A stretch of DNA of 64,000 bases, taken from positions 62,001-126,000 of the forward strand of contig CAJNOL010000012.1 in assembly GCA_905250125.1 (NCBI GenBank). Direction: 5' to 3'. This DNA comes from Rotaria sordida. Its lineage: Eukaryota; Rotifera; Eurotatoria; Philodinida; Philodinidae. The position numbers were made by a program, and so were the translations under genes. Positions 26,701 through 38,200 of the stretch are shown piece by piece (within the stretch, counting starts at the first letter, position 1; each line of letters opens with the position of its first letter). Below the pieces are notes generated by a model that saw nothing but the letters and a program-made list of their open reading frames with translations, was not told the origin of the DNA and did not search any database.

Positions 26701-27317
26701 TCTATTATTTCAGAAGGGAAGGAATACGACCTTCTACTAAAAAATACAATAACGCGGCAGCAATATGCTATTAACCCGAACTCTTTTTAGGGTATTCATA
26801 TCTCGTGAGAGCCTGTATAATGCACATAGTCCCAACTCAAAAGCGATTTAACATTTAGGAATGTTCCTTACCAAGAGTAAATAATTTCTATAATATATTA
26901 TATAACCTTAAAACAACTTCTTTCTTTTTATTTTTGTATATGACAACTCCTGCATATTAGCGAGATGAAATGAATAAAAAAAAAAATTTTTTTTTCATAG
27001 GTATTTATATGATGATTTATGATCCATTAAAAGCTTATTTACACTTATCAATAAATAGTGAACTAATCAGTGGTTTTATAGCCGGTGGAACTGTTGGTGT
27101 TATTAGTTGGACATTAGCTTGTCCAGTAGATATATGCAAAAGTAAACAACAAGCTGGTTATACAAATAAAAATTTATTTCAATGTTTATTGGAAATTTAT
27201 CGAATAGAAAATGGTATACATGGGTTTTTTTGTGGTTGGACTGCAATAGCTACACGAGCATTTTTACTTAATGCAATATCTCTTTTTGTTTGGGATCGTA
27301 CTCGACGTTGGTTTTGA
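23786..27317 (+). CDS. SLC25 mitochondrial carrier (SLC25A45/47-like)
   Basis: Five exons: 23786-23816, 23885-23997, 24054-24282, 24347-24463 and 27001-27317, giving 268 residues in phase. Three carrier repeats are visible. Signatures are HPIDTIKVTMQ in repeat 1, SSILELFKIRLQ in repeat 2 and CPVDICKSKQQAG in repeat 3, each followed by a GFYRG-, GLFRG- or GFFCG-type motif. The protein should sit in the inner mitochondrial membrane and exchange small metabolites. The repeat-1 PIDTIKV and repeat-3 PVDICKS patterns, and the length, suggest the SLC25A29/45/47 group for amino acids and acylcarnitines; the substrate cannot be told from this. Repeat 2 lacks the usual Pro. Intron 4 (24464-27000, 2.5 kb) is filled by two foldback transposons, yet its splice sites look intact. 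Confidence 0.92.
24497..25673. mobile_element. Long-TIR foldback element in the carrier intron
   Basis: The left end TACCTCCGGAAAAAAGAAAC pairs with a right end that reads TACCCCCGGAAAAAAGAAAC on the other strand, both next to TA. The inverted arms run inward for several hundred bases (for example TTTGATTTTGTCACTGTCAT near 24700 against its complement near 25445, and TCTGATAGCGCTTGAAATTT near 24782 against 25365). The left arm also contains about three degenerate direct repeats of roughly 200 bases around a TATTCTGATAG..CTTGAAATT core. No transposase frame. A TA duplication would fit the Tc1/mariner superfamily (inference). Confidence 0.82.
26273..26857. mobile_element. Foldback element FB-A, copy 3
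   Basis: Same orientation as copy 2, with long shared tracts (ACCAATTCCGATGTTCTTAT, TTCACAATAATCTATTCTCG). The inverted ends are TCAAATCGCTTTTGAGTCG and AACTCAAAAGCGATTTAACA. It lies in intron 4 of the carrier gene, about 150 bases before exon 5. Confidence 0.85.
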
Positions 27318-27433
27318 TATTGAAAAGAAAAACTTGAAAAAAAACTCTTTAATTCTCTTTATTTTATGACAAAAATAAAAATAAATAGTTATTCGTTTTT
27401 TTTTCTATATTGTTCATACAATTAAATTTAACT

Positions 27434-28477
27434 TCATGCCATTGTTGATAACATTGTAGACGTCTTTGTTAATCTTATGTTATGTTTTCGATTTGGTTTT
27501 TGAAGATGATGATGATGATGCCTATAACGGCGATCTTTTCGATGCGTCCAGATTTCTGGAAATGCATATATACTTAAAAATGATGAAAAGCAACAGGGAA
27601 CATATGTAAATGCATCAGCTATTTGTATACACCATGGTAAATTGATCGATGGCCAAAAATTATATAAAGAATTTAAATTTGTTAAAACATATGGTACAAG
27701 ACCAATTAAATAAATTGATGAAAATAATATCATTTGACGTGTTAAACGTTTACAACGGCGCCATTTTTTTGATGGAAAACGAAATATTCTAAGGCGTAAA
27801 CGTATTATACGTATTAATAAAAAAAATGTCACTACTATAGTAACAAATAATGGTAAAATTAAGCTTAAAATCGTATCAATTAGAAAAATAAATTTTTCAT
27901 TTTCAAAACATGGACGACATCGAAATGTTTCACGTAATGTTTTATCAAATGTACATGTTGCTGCTAATATTGAATACCATGCTAATGGGAGACCTAATGC
28001 AAGAATACTTGGTATTAATTTATATTTAAATGTTGATTGAAGTTTCTTAATATGTATTGGACCAAATATAAGTATATGACGTTGTATTGATGCCCAACAT
28101 ACTAAAAGACCAAGACAAACATTTGATGCATAATCAACAATTAACCATAATTTACATATTGATGGTGATAATGGAAAATAGGAATTAAAATATAATTCAA
28201 TTAAAAAGAACGGCACACATATACATGTTGTTAATAAACTAACATGAAGTATTGTACGAAAAACAAAAACACTTAATTTAGTATTAGCATGAAGTCGATA
28301 TATAGCAAATAGATTAATAAATACACTTGGAATACTCATACATATTGTCACAATAAAAAGAATAATATTCATAGTAGGTTTTGAATTTTGATCAAGAATT
28401 TTTAAAGTTTCGTTGAATGATGATAGTATCAGCTCTGTTAAATTGTCAACACACATCAGTAATGTCTCGTTTCTCAT
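27434..28477 (-). CDS. Intronless rhodopsin-like GPCR, rotifer type
   Basis: One 347-residue frame with seven hydrophobic segments. After an N-terminus with glycosylation sites (NET, NLT, NET), TM1 runs MNIILFIVTICMSIPSVFIN. The end of TM3 reads CWASIQRHILIFGP, where class A receptors have DRY; TM5 and TM6 are clear (FLIDTILSLILPLFVTIVV, QMILFSSIYLIGLVPYVL). TM7 has no NPxxY (SFLSIYAFPEIW). The cytoplasmic tail has a run of five His. A SI(E/Q)RHILIF signature with no introns is what I recall from large orphan receptor families in bdelloid rotifers; the ligand is unknown. The gene is convergent with the carrier gene, 116 bases apart. The start is the first ATG of the frame and suits the N-terminal topology. 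Confidence 0.88.
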   Translation of the reverse strand: MRNETLLMCVDNLTELILSSFNETLKILDQNSKPTMNIILFIVTICMSIPSVFINLFAIYRLHANTKLSVFVFRTILHVSLLTTCICVPFFLIELYFNSYFPLSPSICKLWLIVDYASNVCLGLLVCWASIQRHILIFGPIHIKKLQSTFKYKLIPSILALGLPLAWYSILAATCTFDKTLRETFRCRPCFENEKFIFLIDTILSLILPLFVTIVVTFFLLIRIIRLRLRIFRFPSKKWRRCKRLTRQMILFSSIYLIGLVPYVLTNLNSLYNFWPSINLPWCIQIADAFTYVPCCFSSFLSIYAFPEIWTHRKDRRYRHHHHHLQKPNRKHNIRLTKTSTMLSTMA

Positions 28478-31400
28478 TATGACGATTAATGATGTTGCTC
28501 ATTTTAATCATGGTATATTTCTCTTTCTCTGCTTTTCTATTCTTTTCCTTTGACGGCTGCATGTATTTCCTCTAGAATAGAATACTATTGATATAAATAT
28601 TATTTTTTTTGGCGTGTCGAGCATCGTCTCACGCCTATTGTTGATTGTCAACAATAAAACTAGTATACGCAATGGTAAATGAAAGATGGAAGACAACAAA
28701 ATGATCGAAGCTTGACAAGTACATTGAATTTCTTAACGATGAATACTAATAGCACAACAAAGTACATATCTCTTTTAATAATAGAATATCACTAGAAATC
28801 ACCATTTGTTTGCACAGAATATTTGTAACTATTATTGTGCTTTTTTAAATATTTACTTTCTTGTTGAGTATAAACTGAACAAAAAAAAAGAAGCATTCAA
28901 ATATCTAGTTAGAAGAATTAATATAATTAGTACATTTAATGATCGATGTAATAATAATACAATAAACTAAGAATAAAATTTCTCTTATTTTTAAAACTTG
29001 TTCTTCAAGGCTTCTCTACGTTTTTCTCAAATCCTTATCCTCTATAATGTCGTATTAAACTACAAATAGAATAAAAAAGTTTTTCTCAAAAGTTTTCTAT
29101 ATCAAAAAATATTGTATTCAATTAACGCATACGAACAATAATGCCTCCTAATGAAATAACAACAAATCAAAAAGAAAAAAAAAAGAAAACATTGCCAATT
29201 TGATGATGCTTTTGTTTCAGAATTTGACGAAATTTAATATAAGCTTACTCTAGCATCTTGTGTATCGGTTATTTTAAGCTAATTAGCTCTTTTCAATTGA
29301 TAGAATCGAAACATTCACGAAAAAAAAGCCGAGTTATAATAACAGATAGGTTCATTTAGGAATAACTAATGCTTACTTACCAAATTGTTAGTATACAATG
29401 TTTTTTTTTTAGTATCAGTCTAAAAAATTTGTAGTTGATTTTATGAAAGATATGTTAATATAAATTAAATCAAAATCGCTCCTTTATCTATTTATATATG
29501 TATATAGATACTGTACTTCAAAAATAATGAGATTTACAAAGAAAAAAGAATAATGAAAAATATGAAAAACCTAACAACTCTCTTTCTTTTTATATTGTAA
29601 GTGCTTTTCAACATAGAATTAATGAAAAAAACTTTTTTGAAAAAGACATTATAATGAAAACACTTTACGATTCATAGAATATTGTTAAAAATAAACACTT
29701 GTAGTAGTCGTTCTTAGTAGAAATATTCTTTTCTTTTAATTAATGTCCATTAGAAAAATAAAATAAAAGCCGATTTTATATAAGTTTTACTAAGACAGAT
29801 CTTCAAACACTGTCTGAAAAATTTATTTAGAATGTAAAAAAAGTACGTCATATCGAAAACACTGATCTTTTTTTTTCTTCTTTCCCTAGTGATTATATTT
29901 CAGTAGAATTTTTTTTTTTTCTTATCTTTCAATATTCGTGTTCTATTTTATGAACAAAACAGATAAATAATGAATAATTAAGTCAATGCTATTCTTTTTA
30001 TATTCACTGAGATAGATATGATGAAGGTTGACTTTTGACTATAAAATTAGTTTTTTCTTTGATAACCATAGTATCGAAAAATTATCATGCTAATAATTTT
30101 CGAATTTTATTCATTTTGACTTTGAAAGTATGTTAATGGCGATGTTCACTGCTTTTATGTTACAAAGTTTTCTAATACAATATTAAAGTAAAAAGCAAAA
30201 ATTTTCAGCAAGAATATTTAATCAAGTAAAAGAGTAAGAACAAAAAACGCACATCGCATATAAAATTAACTTGACAAGAAAACTAAAAAAAACTAAGAAA
30301 AATATTAGATTTTTCTATCAAATAAAAAGAACTTTTTTTCGTCGAGTCTTTTCCGACAAAAAATAATCGATGAATAGATTTGAATGATACACTTGAATAG
30401 AAGTTTTTCTATTGAGTTATAATATTGAAAAATAAAATATTTTCCACAATTTTAAATATAATTTTCAATATTATATCAACGATAAGATTAATAATAGCAA
30501 ATTTATAAATTATAAAACAAAATAGTTTTCATTTCAAATTCTGATTTGTATATTCTAACTGAGAGATATTATCTTCTGACAAATTCCAGGCTGATTAGTA
30601 AACAAGAAACATGATGAAAACTGAATAAATAATCAAGCAAACTGCTGTGTTCATGTTTTTTAATGTCTTTTGTTCATCGACGATTTTGATCCCCAGTTTT
30701 CTTTTTCTCAGTTACTAATTATATTAGCATGGATGACGGAAAAAAATTATTTAACAAATATTGGAAAACAATTTATGATTCGAAAACAATAAAAATCATC
30801 TAATAATAAATCTGATCTGTTAATATAACAAAAAAAATCGACAAATAAAAAGTGAACAATATCAAAATGTACATTTTTCAATATATTTATGTGACAAAAA
30901 TAAACCAGGCGATATTACTGACCTGATATTAGAAACCACTTCCGCATTCATGTTTTCTTTCTATATGATGATAAACAATACTTTATAGAAATATGATAAG
31001 TTGATAAATGAACCTCATTAATGAAAGAAATTCACAAAATAAAGAAAAAAAAAAGTATAGCTTAAGGACAAAAACATGGTTTATATACAATATTCACTTG
31101 TGGCCTACTAATTTTTGTTATACAAGATTACCAAAACATATGGTCATATTACTGAATTTTGAAAATCTTAAAAATATCGCGGCATACAATGTAGAACAGT
31201 ATAAGCCACTAGTTTTTCGTTCCGAAAATGACATGGAAAAAGTTCTTTGCCTTATAGAGTCTATTAACTATGAAAACTTCGAAATCATTTTTATGCTTAC
31301 TAATCGTATCTTATTTCTATCATTTCAAACAATGTAGATGATACGAATATAAATTTTTCATAACCACAAATTATTATCAGCAACATGAGTCAGTTCCAAT

Positions 31401-32260
31401 TTAATTAATATATCAAAGCGAAAGAAATTCATTTTTTACCATATTAGTGTTTGTAATTTTTGTTTTAATAAAAAGTATTCGATTCTTCTAGAATCTTACA
31501 TAGTTGACTTCTTTTATTCGTATTAAAAATTTTTTCTATTGTTGAATTTCAATTTTGGGTCAATCTTTCAATGTAAACAGATGAACAGTTTTGATTTTAT
31601 CAAAAACTCAAGAAATTTTTAAAATTTCGTTTTTATTTTTCAATTCATGCTATTAACATATTAAAACTAACACGTTAAGATATCTATGAGCAAAAGAGAT
31701 AACAAGATCAATGTGTGTCATCTTATAATACGTGTGTCTTTGCATGTAGAATATCAATCATCTATGGATAATCGAGATCATCAATCATCATTTTTAACAT
31801 AAATATGAAAAAATGGGAGGGATATAAACATAGAATTAAAATAAAGAATTTGCTTGTTTTACATGCCATAAAATTACTTTTTCTTTTTTTGTATATTTGA
31901 TGAATGGTGTTCAATATAAGTGTGCATTAACCTTGTCGCTTTGTTCAATGTCTGCTCTATATGATACACATATACATATATCTATGAGAAAGGGTTGTCG
32001 TTTACACGCATTCAGTCTCGATCATACTTATCGATAGCAAACGATAGTTTTTTTTTCTTTTTCAACAATTTTGAAATGTGTGTGTCGAAGCGTGACCAAC
32101 TAGTAAGATGAGAATTCATTGGTCGGATATCTAGATAAAAAAAAATTCTTCTCTTGGTTAATTTATTTTTATGTGACATTTTAATGGTTCAAATTGTTTG
32201 AAATTCTAGTGAATTTATCGGCTATATTTATCAAGAATAAAAATTTAAAAAAAGAGACAA
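28478..32260. other. AT-rich intergenic region, no gene recognised
   Basis: About 3.8 kb upstream of both flanking genes, mostly poly-A/T-rich sequence, especially 29100-31000. Frames here have no homology or local codon bias. It probably includes the promoters of the GPCR and of the PTB-like gene. Confidence 0.65.
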
Positions 32261-35202
32261 ATGGTTTCACGTTTTACTGATCTTGAACGTAAGACATTAC
32301 TTGTACAATTTATTGCTGTTGAACCATTAACATTTTATTCAACATCAGATGGTACTGATCTTATTCAAGATATTTTACGATCACATTTAGCACGATCAGA
32401 TGCAGATATATTTGGACAAGAAGGTTCATTATCAATTGATGACCTAGGAGAATTTCTTACATTTGAACCAATAGATACAAAAAATCGTACATTACATTTA
32501 CCAATAGAACATTTAGCTTATTGTGGTGCTTTAAGACGTATGCGTCGTGAATTTTTCGATCCACGTGAATCAGATCAAATTCATCGACGAGAATTTGAAA
32601 ATGTTGATTTAGCTAATCGTTTTGCACAATATATTATTGGTCCATCAATATTTGCTACTGTTTTTCATGGTTTTGATAATGCATTGTGTTATATATTTGT
32701 TACACAAAGTGCTGATGACGCTTGTCTTTTAGTTATGAAACTTATGCGTGCTTTTAAATTACATGAACAACTATTAGAACAACAAGGACAAATAAATCAA
32801 GGTTATCCTTCATTTCCTTCATTTTGTGGTGGTGGCAAATCACCTTTACCAGTTGAAATCAAACGAGAGAGTCCTTTACTTCAACCATCGCAAGGATTTT
32901 TGACTGATAATAGACAAACATTATCATCTCCTTTCGTTCATCGAGCACCAAGTACAACATTAAATTCATATGCTCAAGATTCACGACAAGATGAAATAAT
33001 TCAACGACTTCTTGCAAATCCAAATTTAGAACTTGTTAATCAACCATCACCATTCGTTTCTCAACGTATTGATGATATACCAATTATATCTGCACCATTA
33101 CCTACAGTAAGTCATTCATGATATAATTTTTGTTTTTAATTTCATTTTATTAAACTAAAACAAAAGAACTATCATACATAAGAAATAATATGCTGTATAT
33201 GTCATATTCTATAGGTCTATTAGTTTTTCATGAACTTATTACTGTCAGTTTACCAGTATGTACGCATGATGTTTGTGAATATCTATATTTTGTATGAAAA
33301 TTTTATTTTACGATATACTTTTTTTGTTCCTTTAAAATAGTGGGATACTACTTTTTATATTTGTACTAATTGCTTAGTAACTAAGCAAACGCTATTTCGT
33401 TGGTATTTTCTTCAAAATAAAGAGAACAAAAAATATAATGTCATTTAAAATTAATTAAAGTCTATTTTAAAAACTATTTTAAATATAACATTTAAAGAAA
33501 TTTTCATATATATTTATTCTTCGTTTTTTGGATTTTCAGACTCGACGATCTACTCCAAATATGTTTAATAGTAGTGGTGGTTCTTTCAGTAATATTCCAC
33601 TTATGGGTAGATCAACACCTCAATCAGTGCGACCACCTTCGCCGCCTATTCTTGGAATTTCCAATACAACTAATACTCCGAATGTATCATTAGCTAATAC
33701 TAATCCACAAGTAGTCTATAAACCAAATAATCAAGAAGTAGTTTATAAACAAAATATATTGGTGCGTTGGCTACAACCACCAACACCACCGCCGCCAGCG
33801 CCAATTATTATACGAGGTAAATTTTATATGATGTTTTTAAAAAAAATGTATTAAGTTTAAATAATAGAAATTCGAGCTCCAGCAGAATCTCAACCACCAA
33901 TTATTTGTCGACAAGTGCCTCCATGTCCACCGACACCACCACCGATTATTATCAGGTGAAAAAAAAACAAGCTTTTTACTTTTCTCTCTAAAAACATTTC
34001 AATATAATATTTTTATAGAGAAAAACCACCGCCATGTCCTCCATGTGGACAACCTTTAATTATAGAAAAACGTCTACCACCAGTTACTCTTCCTCGACAG
34101 GGTAAAAATATTTGATGACATTATATTATTTTCTTATTTTAAAATATTTTTCAGTTATTGTTGAACGATATCCAGCTCCACCTTCAAAACCACCAACAAT
34201 TATTTATGAAAAATATCTACCACAAACACAACAACCACGTCCAATAGTTGTCAAACGTGAAATAAATCGACCTACTGGATATCAAGTAGCTCAACAACAA
34301 ATTCCAACTCAACATTTAGTTAGAGAAATTGTTCGACAAATTCCGCAAATATCATCAACAACTCAACCAACTGTAGTTTGTACATCACACCAACAAACAA
34401 CAGCTCAACCAACTGTATTTTGTGTGCCGCAGCAACAAGCAAAAGCTCAATCAACTGTATTTTGTGTACCACAACAGCAAACAACAGCTCAACCAACTGT
34501 ATTTTGTGTATCACAACCACAAGCAACAGCTCAACCAACTTTAGTTTGTGCATCACAACAGCAAAGAACAGCTCAACCAACTGTAGTTTGTGTGCCACAA
34601 CAGCAAGCAACAACTCAATCACAAGGTGTTCAACAATTAGTACCAATATTTGGTGCACAACAAGTTAGTTTTACTTTCATGCAAGAAAAAAATAACAACC
34701 TATGATAATAATATTTGTCTATTAAAAAAAAGACGCACGTACAATCAATTTACTATTCATAGATGACATTGAGAGAGAAAAATAAAGCAATGGAAAAAAC
34801 TTTTTTTTTGTTCTCGTCATGCAATAAATGATAATTAATCAAATTCCTATGTCAGATGAATTGCATTAAAAGAAAAATAGTTTGATTTGTATTAATGGAA
34901 AGAAAGAAAAAACAACAGTCCTATCTGAAAATTGAGTTTTGCAGATGAATGCATGCCTGACAAATTAAATTACTTGTTTGACATTTTTTTTTGACCTAAA
35001 TTTCTTTTTTTTTCACTTATACACTGAGTGTTTCTATTTATGAATAGATAAAAGTAATTTTTTACAATAAATTTATGGTATATTATATTTTTATTTTTAG
35101 AATGTTGTTCAACCTCAAGGTGTTCGTATTATTCGACAAGTGATTGGTCCACAACAGGTAGCTCTTCAACAACCTCAACAAGTTTATTCAGCCACAGGTT
35201 AA
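32261..35202 (+). CDS. PTB-like domain protein with proline-rich and Cys/Gln repeat regions
   Basis: Six exons: 32261-33106, 33540-33816, 33868-33955, 34019-34101, 34155-34663 and 35101-35202, giving 634 residues. Residues about 1-170 look like a PTB/PID fold: IEHLAYCGALRRM, then SIFATVFHGFDNALCYIFVT and a closing helix ADDACLLVMKLMRAFKLHEQ. A Ser/Thr/Pro-rich linker follows, then repeats of a proline tract plus an Ile/Arg or Ile/Glu stretch (PPPPAPIIIRE, PPTPPPIIIREKPPP, PLIIEKRLPP). Six 14-residue repeats with one Cys each come next, and then a Gln-rich tail. The PTB assignment is by pattern, not close homology. The tail resembles structural or scaffold proteins, and the repeated Cys could cross-link. 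Reading through the 34664 donor instead would stop the protein at 34705. Function unknown. Confidence 0.8.
34360..34615 (+). repeat. 42-bp coding minisatellite, six copies
   Basis: Six consecutive units encode 14 residues each on the plan (A/T)QPTVFCVPQQQTT, with Cys at position 7. The units differ by several substitutions but keep their length exactly, so the frame and the Cys spacing are preserved. Confidence 0.93.
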
Positions 35203-38200
35203 CCTATTATTCAAGCAGTACCAACAAGTCTTATGCAATAGCTGCCTTTTAAAATTGCTGAGTTTTCTTTACTGTAGAACATAGATATGCTTATTGTTGT
35301 TATTGTTGTTTCTAAAAATATATTAATATGTGGGAGTTTCTTTTACGTCTTTTTTTATTCATCATATTGTGCGTGATTCATTATCATGAGAAAAAATAGA
35401 AGTAATAAGAGGAGAAAAAAGTGAATCTTTATATATAATATCTTATTTTTTCAATATAACTGATATATCATAGGATGCGTGATTGATTTTATTATGGCAA
35501 AAACAAAGATGAAGATGAATATCAAGAAAACCTATTATTTCGAGAAAATAAAACAATCAAAACAAAGAAGAAACAAAGGACCATATGATAGTATAAAAAT
35601 AATTGATTCTCTTATCGTTTTTTCGCTTATTAGCTAACTTATACAACACTGAAGTTTTTATTTTGCTGATTATTCCATCTTAAGCAATAGAAGTCTGTGA
35701 GTAAGATAATATTTAATCATTATTTAGGATGTCAATAATTTAAAAATCCAGCAGTTTTTATGTCTGTAATATTTTTACATGGTTAGAGTTTGTCGAGTTC
35801 TGTAAGAATATATGTATTAAAAGACCTTCAAACTTTTTCTTTGAAGTAAAATTTCTGAAAAATAATTGAAACCAGAACAAACGGATCGGTCATTCTTTTT
35901 ATTTAAGACTGTTAAAATATGATATGACGAAGAAAGCACCGAATTCAGGCAAAAGACTCTCCAAAAGAAAAGAGATTGATAAACTCCATGAAAGCTTCAC
36001 GTTCCCCAGATTCTATAGTCTTTTGTTTTTATTTTATTCATCATGACATTCAAGAAAAAGCTATACACACTTTTTGAGAAAGATTAGCATGGTTGAAAAG
36101 ATGCATTTTTCCGTTAATGTTGGTAAAATAGCGCAAAAATGGGTTCTATTTTAAGCTTGAGATTGTTGAGAGCTGACTTTGATAAAAAATAATTATCCCA
36201 TTCGAAATCAGTATTCAAATATAAAGTGCTGACAACACCAAATTTGAGTAGATTTTAGTTTTTCATTTTTTTATACATGGGGTTTCAGAGAACATGACGA
36301 GCTAGTTACGAAGATTCATTTTCTATTTCAATTGTATTATTCTCTTGCTGAAAAGAGTTCAACAAGTTACTAAGGTCAGATGTATGAATGAGAATCACTT
36401 TTTTCTCAAAAGATTTCGACTTTTTATTATTTATATTTCTTAAACTCTCTGAAAGATTTTTATTTTAATTCGGCATAAAAAATTAGATAGTAAAATACTA
36501 TTTGCTTAGACTTAATAATACTATAAAAAAATTTTTTATCTATAATAGGTAGCCTAAGAATATGTCTCTATAGGTGTTTTTTAAATTTAATCTAATCTTT
36601 AGTGTAAAAAATAAGGTCAAATATTTTATGCTCGTGAAATCATCGGCTCTCGAGCTAGTAAAATATTTATTAAATTTTATTTTATTGTTGAGAGCATGGA
36701 ATAATGTCTTATTTTAGTGACAAAAGAATCAAAAATAAATATGTATTTTACAATTTTTTTTTCATCATAGCTCAATTGAAAAGCAAAATACATAGTACGT
36801 TCGCAATCAACATGAAAAACTACATCCGAGCTTATATATTCTAATGAAATTTGTTTACCATAAGTACCGCATCTTTACTCCCATCAGCATTTTTTGCCAG
36901 AGATTTTACTAAAATATATGAGCTCGAATGTAGTTTTTCATGTTGATAGCGAACTGACTATTTATTTTGCTTTTCAATTGAGTTGTGATAAGAGAAGAAC
37001 TGTGGAATATAAATTTATTTTTGACCCTTTTGTCATCAAAATAAGACATTGTTCCATGTTCTCAACAATAAAACAAAATTTAATAAATATTTCACTAGCT
37101 CGAGAGCTGGTGATTCCACAAGCATAAAATATTTGATCGTATCTTTTACACTAAACACTAGATTAGATTTAAAAAAACACCTATAGAGAGATGTTCTTAG
37201 ACTACCTATTATAGATAATTTTTCTGTAGTGTTATTATGTCTAAGCAGATAATATTTTACTATCCAATTTTTTATACCGAATTAAAATAAAAACCTTTCA
37301 GAGAGTTTAAAAAATATAGATAACAAAAAAAGAGTCGAAATCCTTTTTTTGAGAAACAAGAGAATTTGATTGGTACATCTAACCTTAGTAACTTATTGAA
37401 GTTTTTTCAACGAGAGAGCAACACAACTGAAATAGAAAATGAATAAAAAAATCCACTCAAATTTTCCGTTGTCAGGATCTTATCTTCTCCAAAGTAGAAA
37501 ATGCACCATTCTGCGTGTTGATTTTGATAGTTTTTTGCTCTTAAATTTAATTTTAAAGAAAAGTTTAAAAAACTTCTCAATATAAATATTCTCGTAGAGC
37601 TCGATGGACTCTCTAACCATGTAAAAATTTTATTTAAAACAATACTACTTTATATTAAAATTATTGGCATCTCATATTCATTTAAATCACAATTTTTTTA
37701 CGCGTGTAGTAATACATTGAATTGAATTGTATTTTTTTCATCAGTTTTACAAACAAAATCTTCCTGTTTACGTCAAACAACGCATAAAAGATAAGTGAAT
37801 TAGCTAAAATATTAATTATATGAAAAAAATAATATCTCCGGTGGGAAAAAAATGTTGATTTATTAAGAAAAACATTTTACTAATTAGGTATTTTATGCAT
37901 TACTGAAGCGAACTAATATTTATTCAATGTAGTTTATGGTTAGAATAGCTAAATATGTTTCTATGTTTGTTAGTAAATATAGAAAATAGAGTTAAATCAT
38001 ATTGTCTTTATTTTTTAGAATAGAACTATGAACAACATATGTCTAAAATAGAAGTTAATATTAACTATTATAAATCTCCTATATATTGTAATAACAAACA
38101 TTTTAATTTAAGTTAGGACAAAAGAGAAAGAAAAAAGAATCTTTGATTGATGTTCAGAAAAGTGCTTTTGCCCTTATTTATTTTCTTTTTCATCGACTAA

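Noticed and set aside
31008-31337. A 109-codon open frame in the intergenic region.
   Set aside because: No local codon bias, no family resemblance and no splice context.
34320-34658. Long open frames on the other strand and in another frame across the 42-bp repeats.
   Set aside because: They are artefacts of the repeat periodicity; the spliced frame continues in phase through exons on both sides.
36894-37127. A 77-codon open frame within the right arm of the large palindrome.
   Set aside because: The frame is not kept in the other arm, the codon use is random, and it looks like nothing known.
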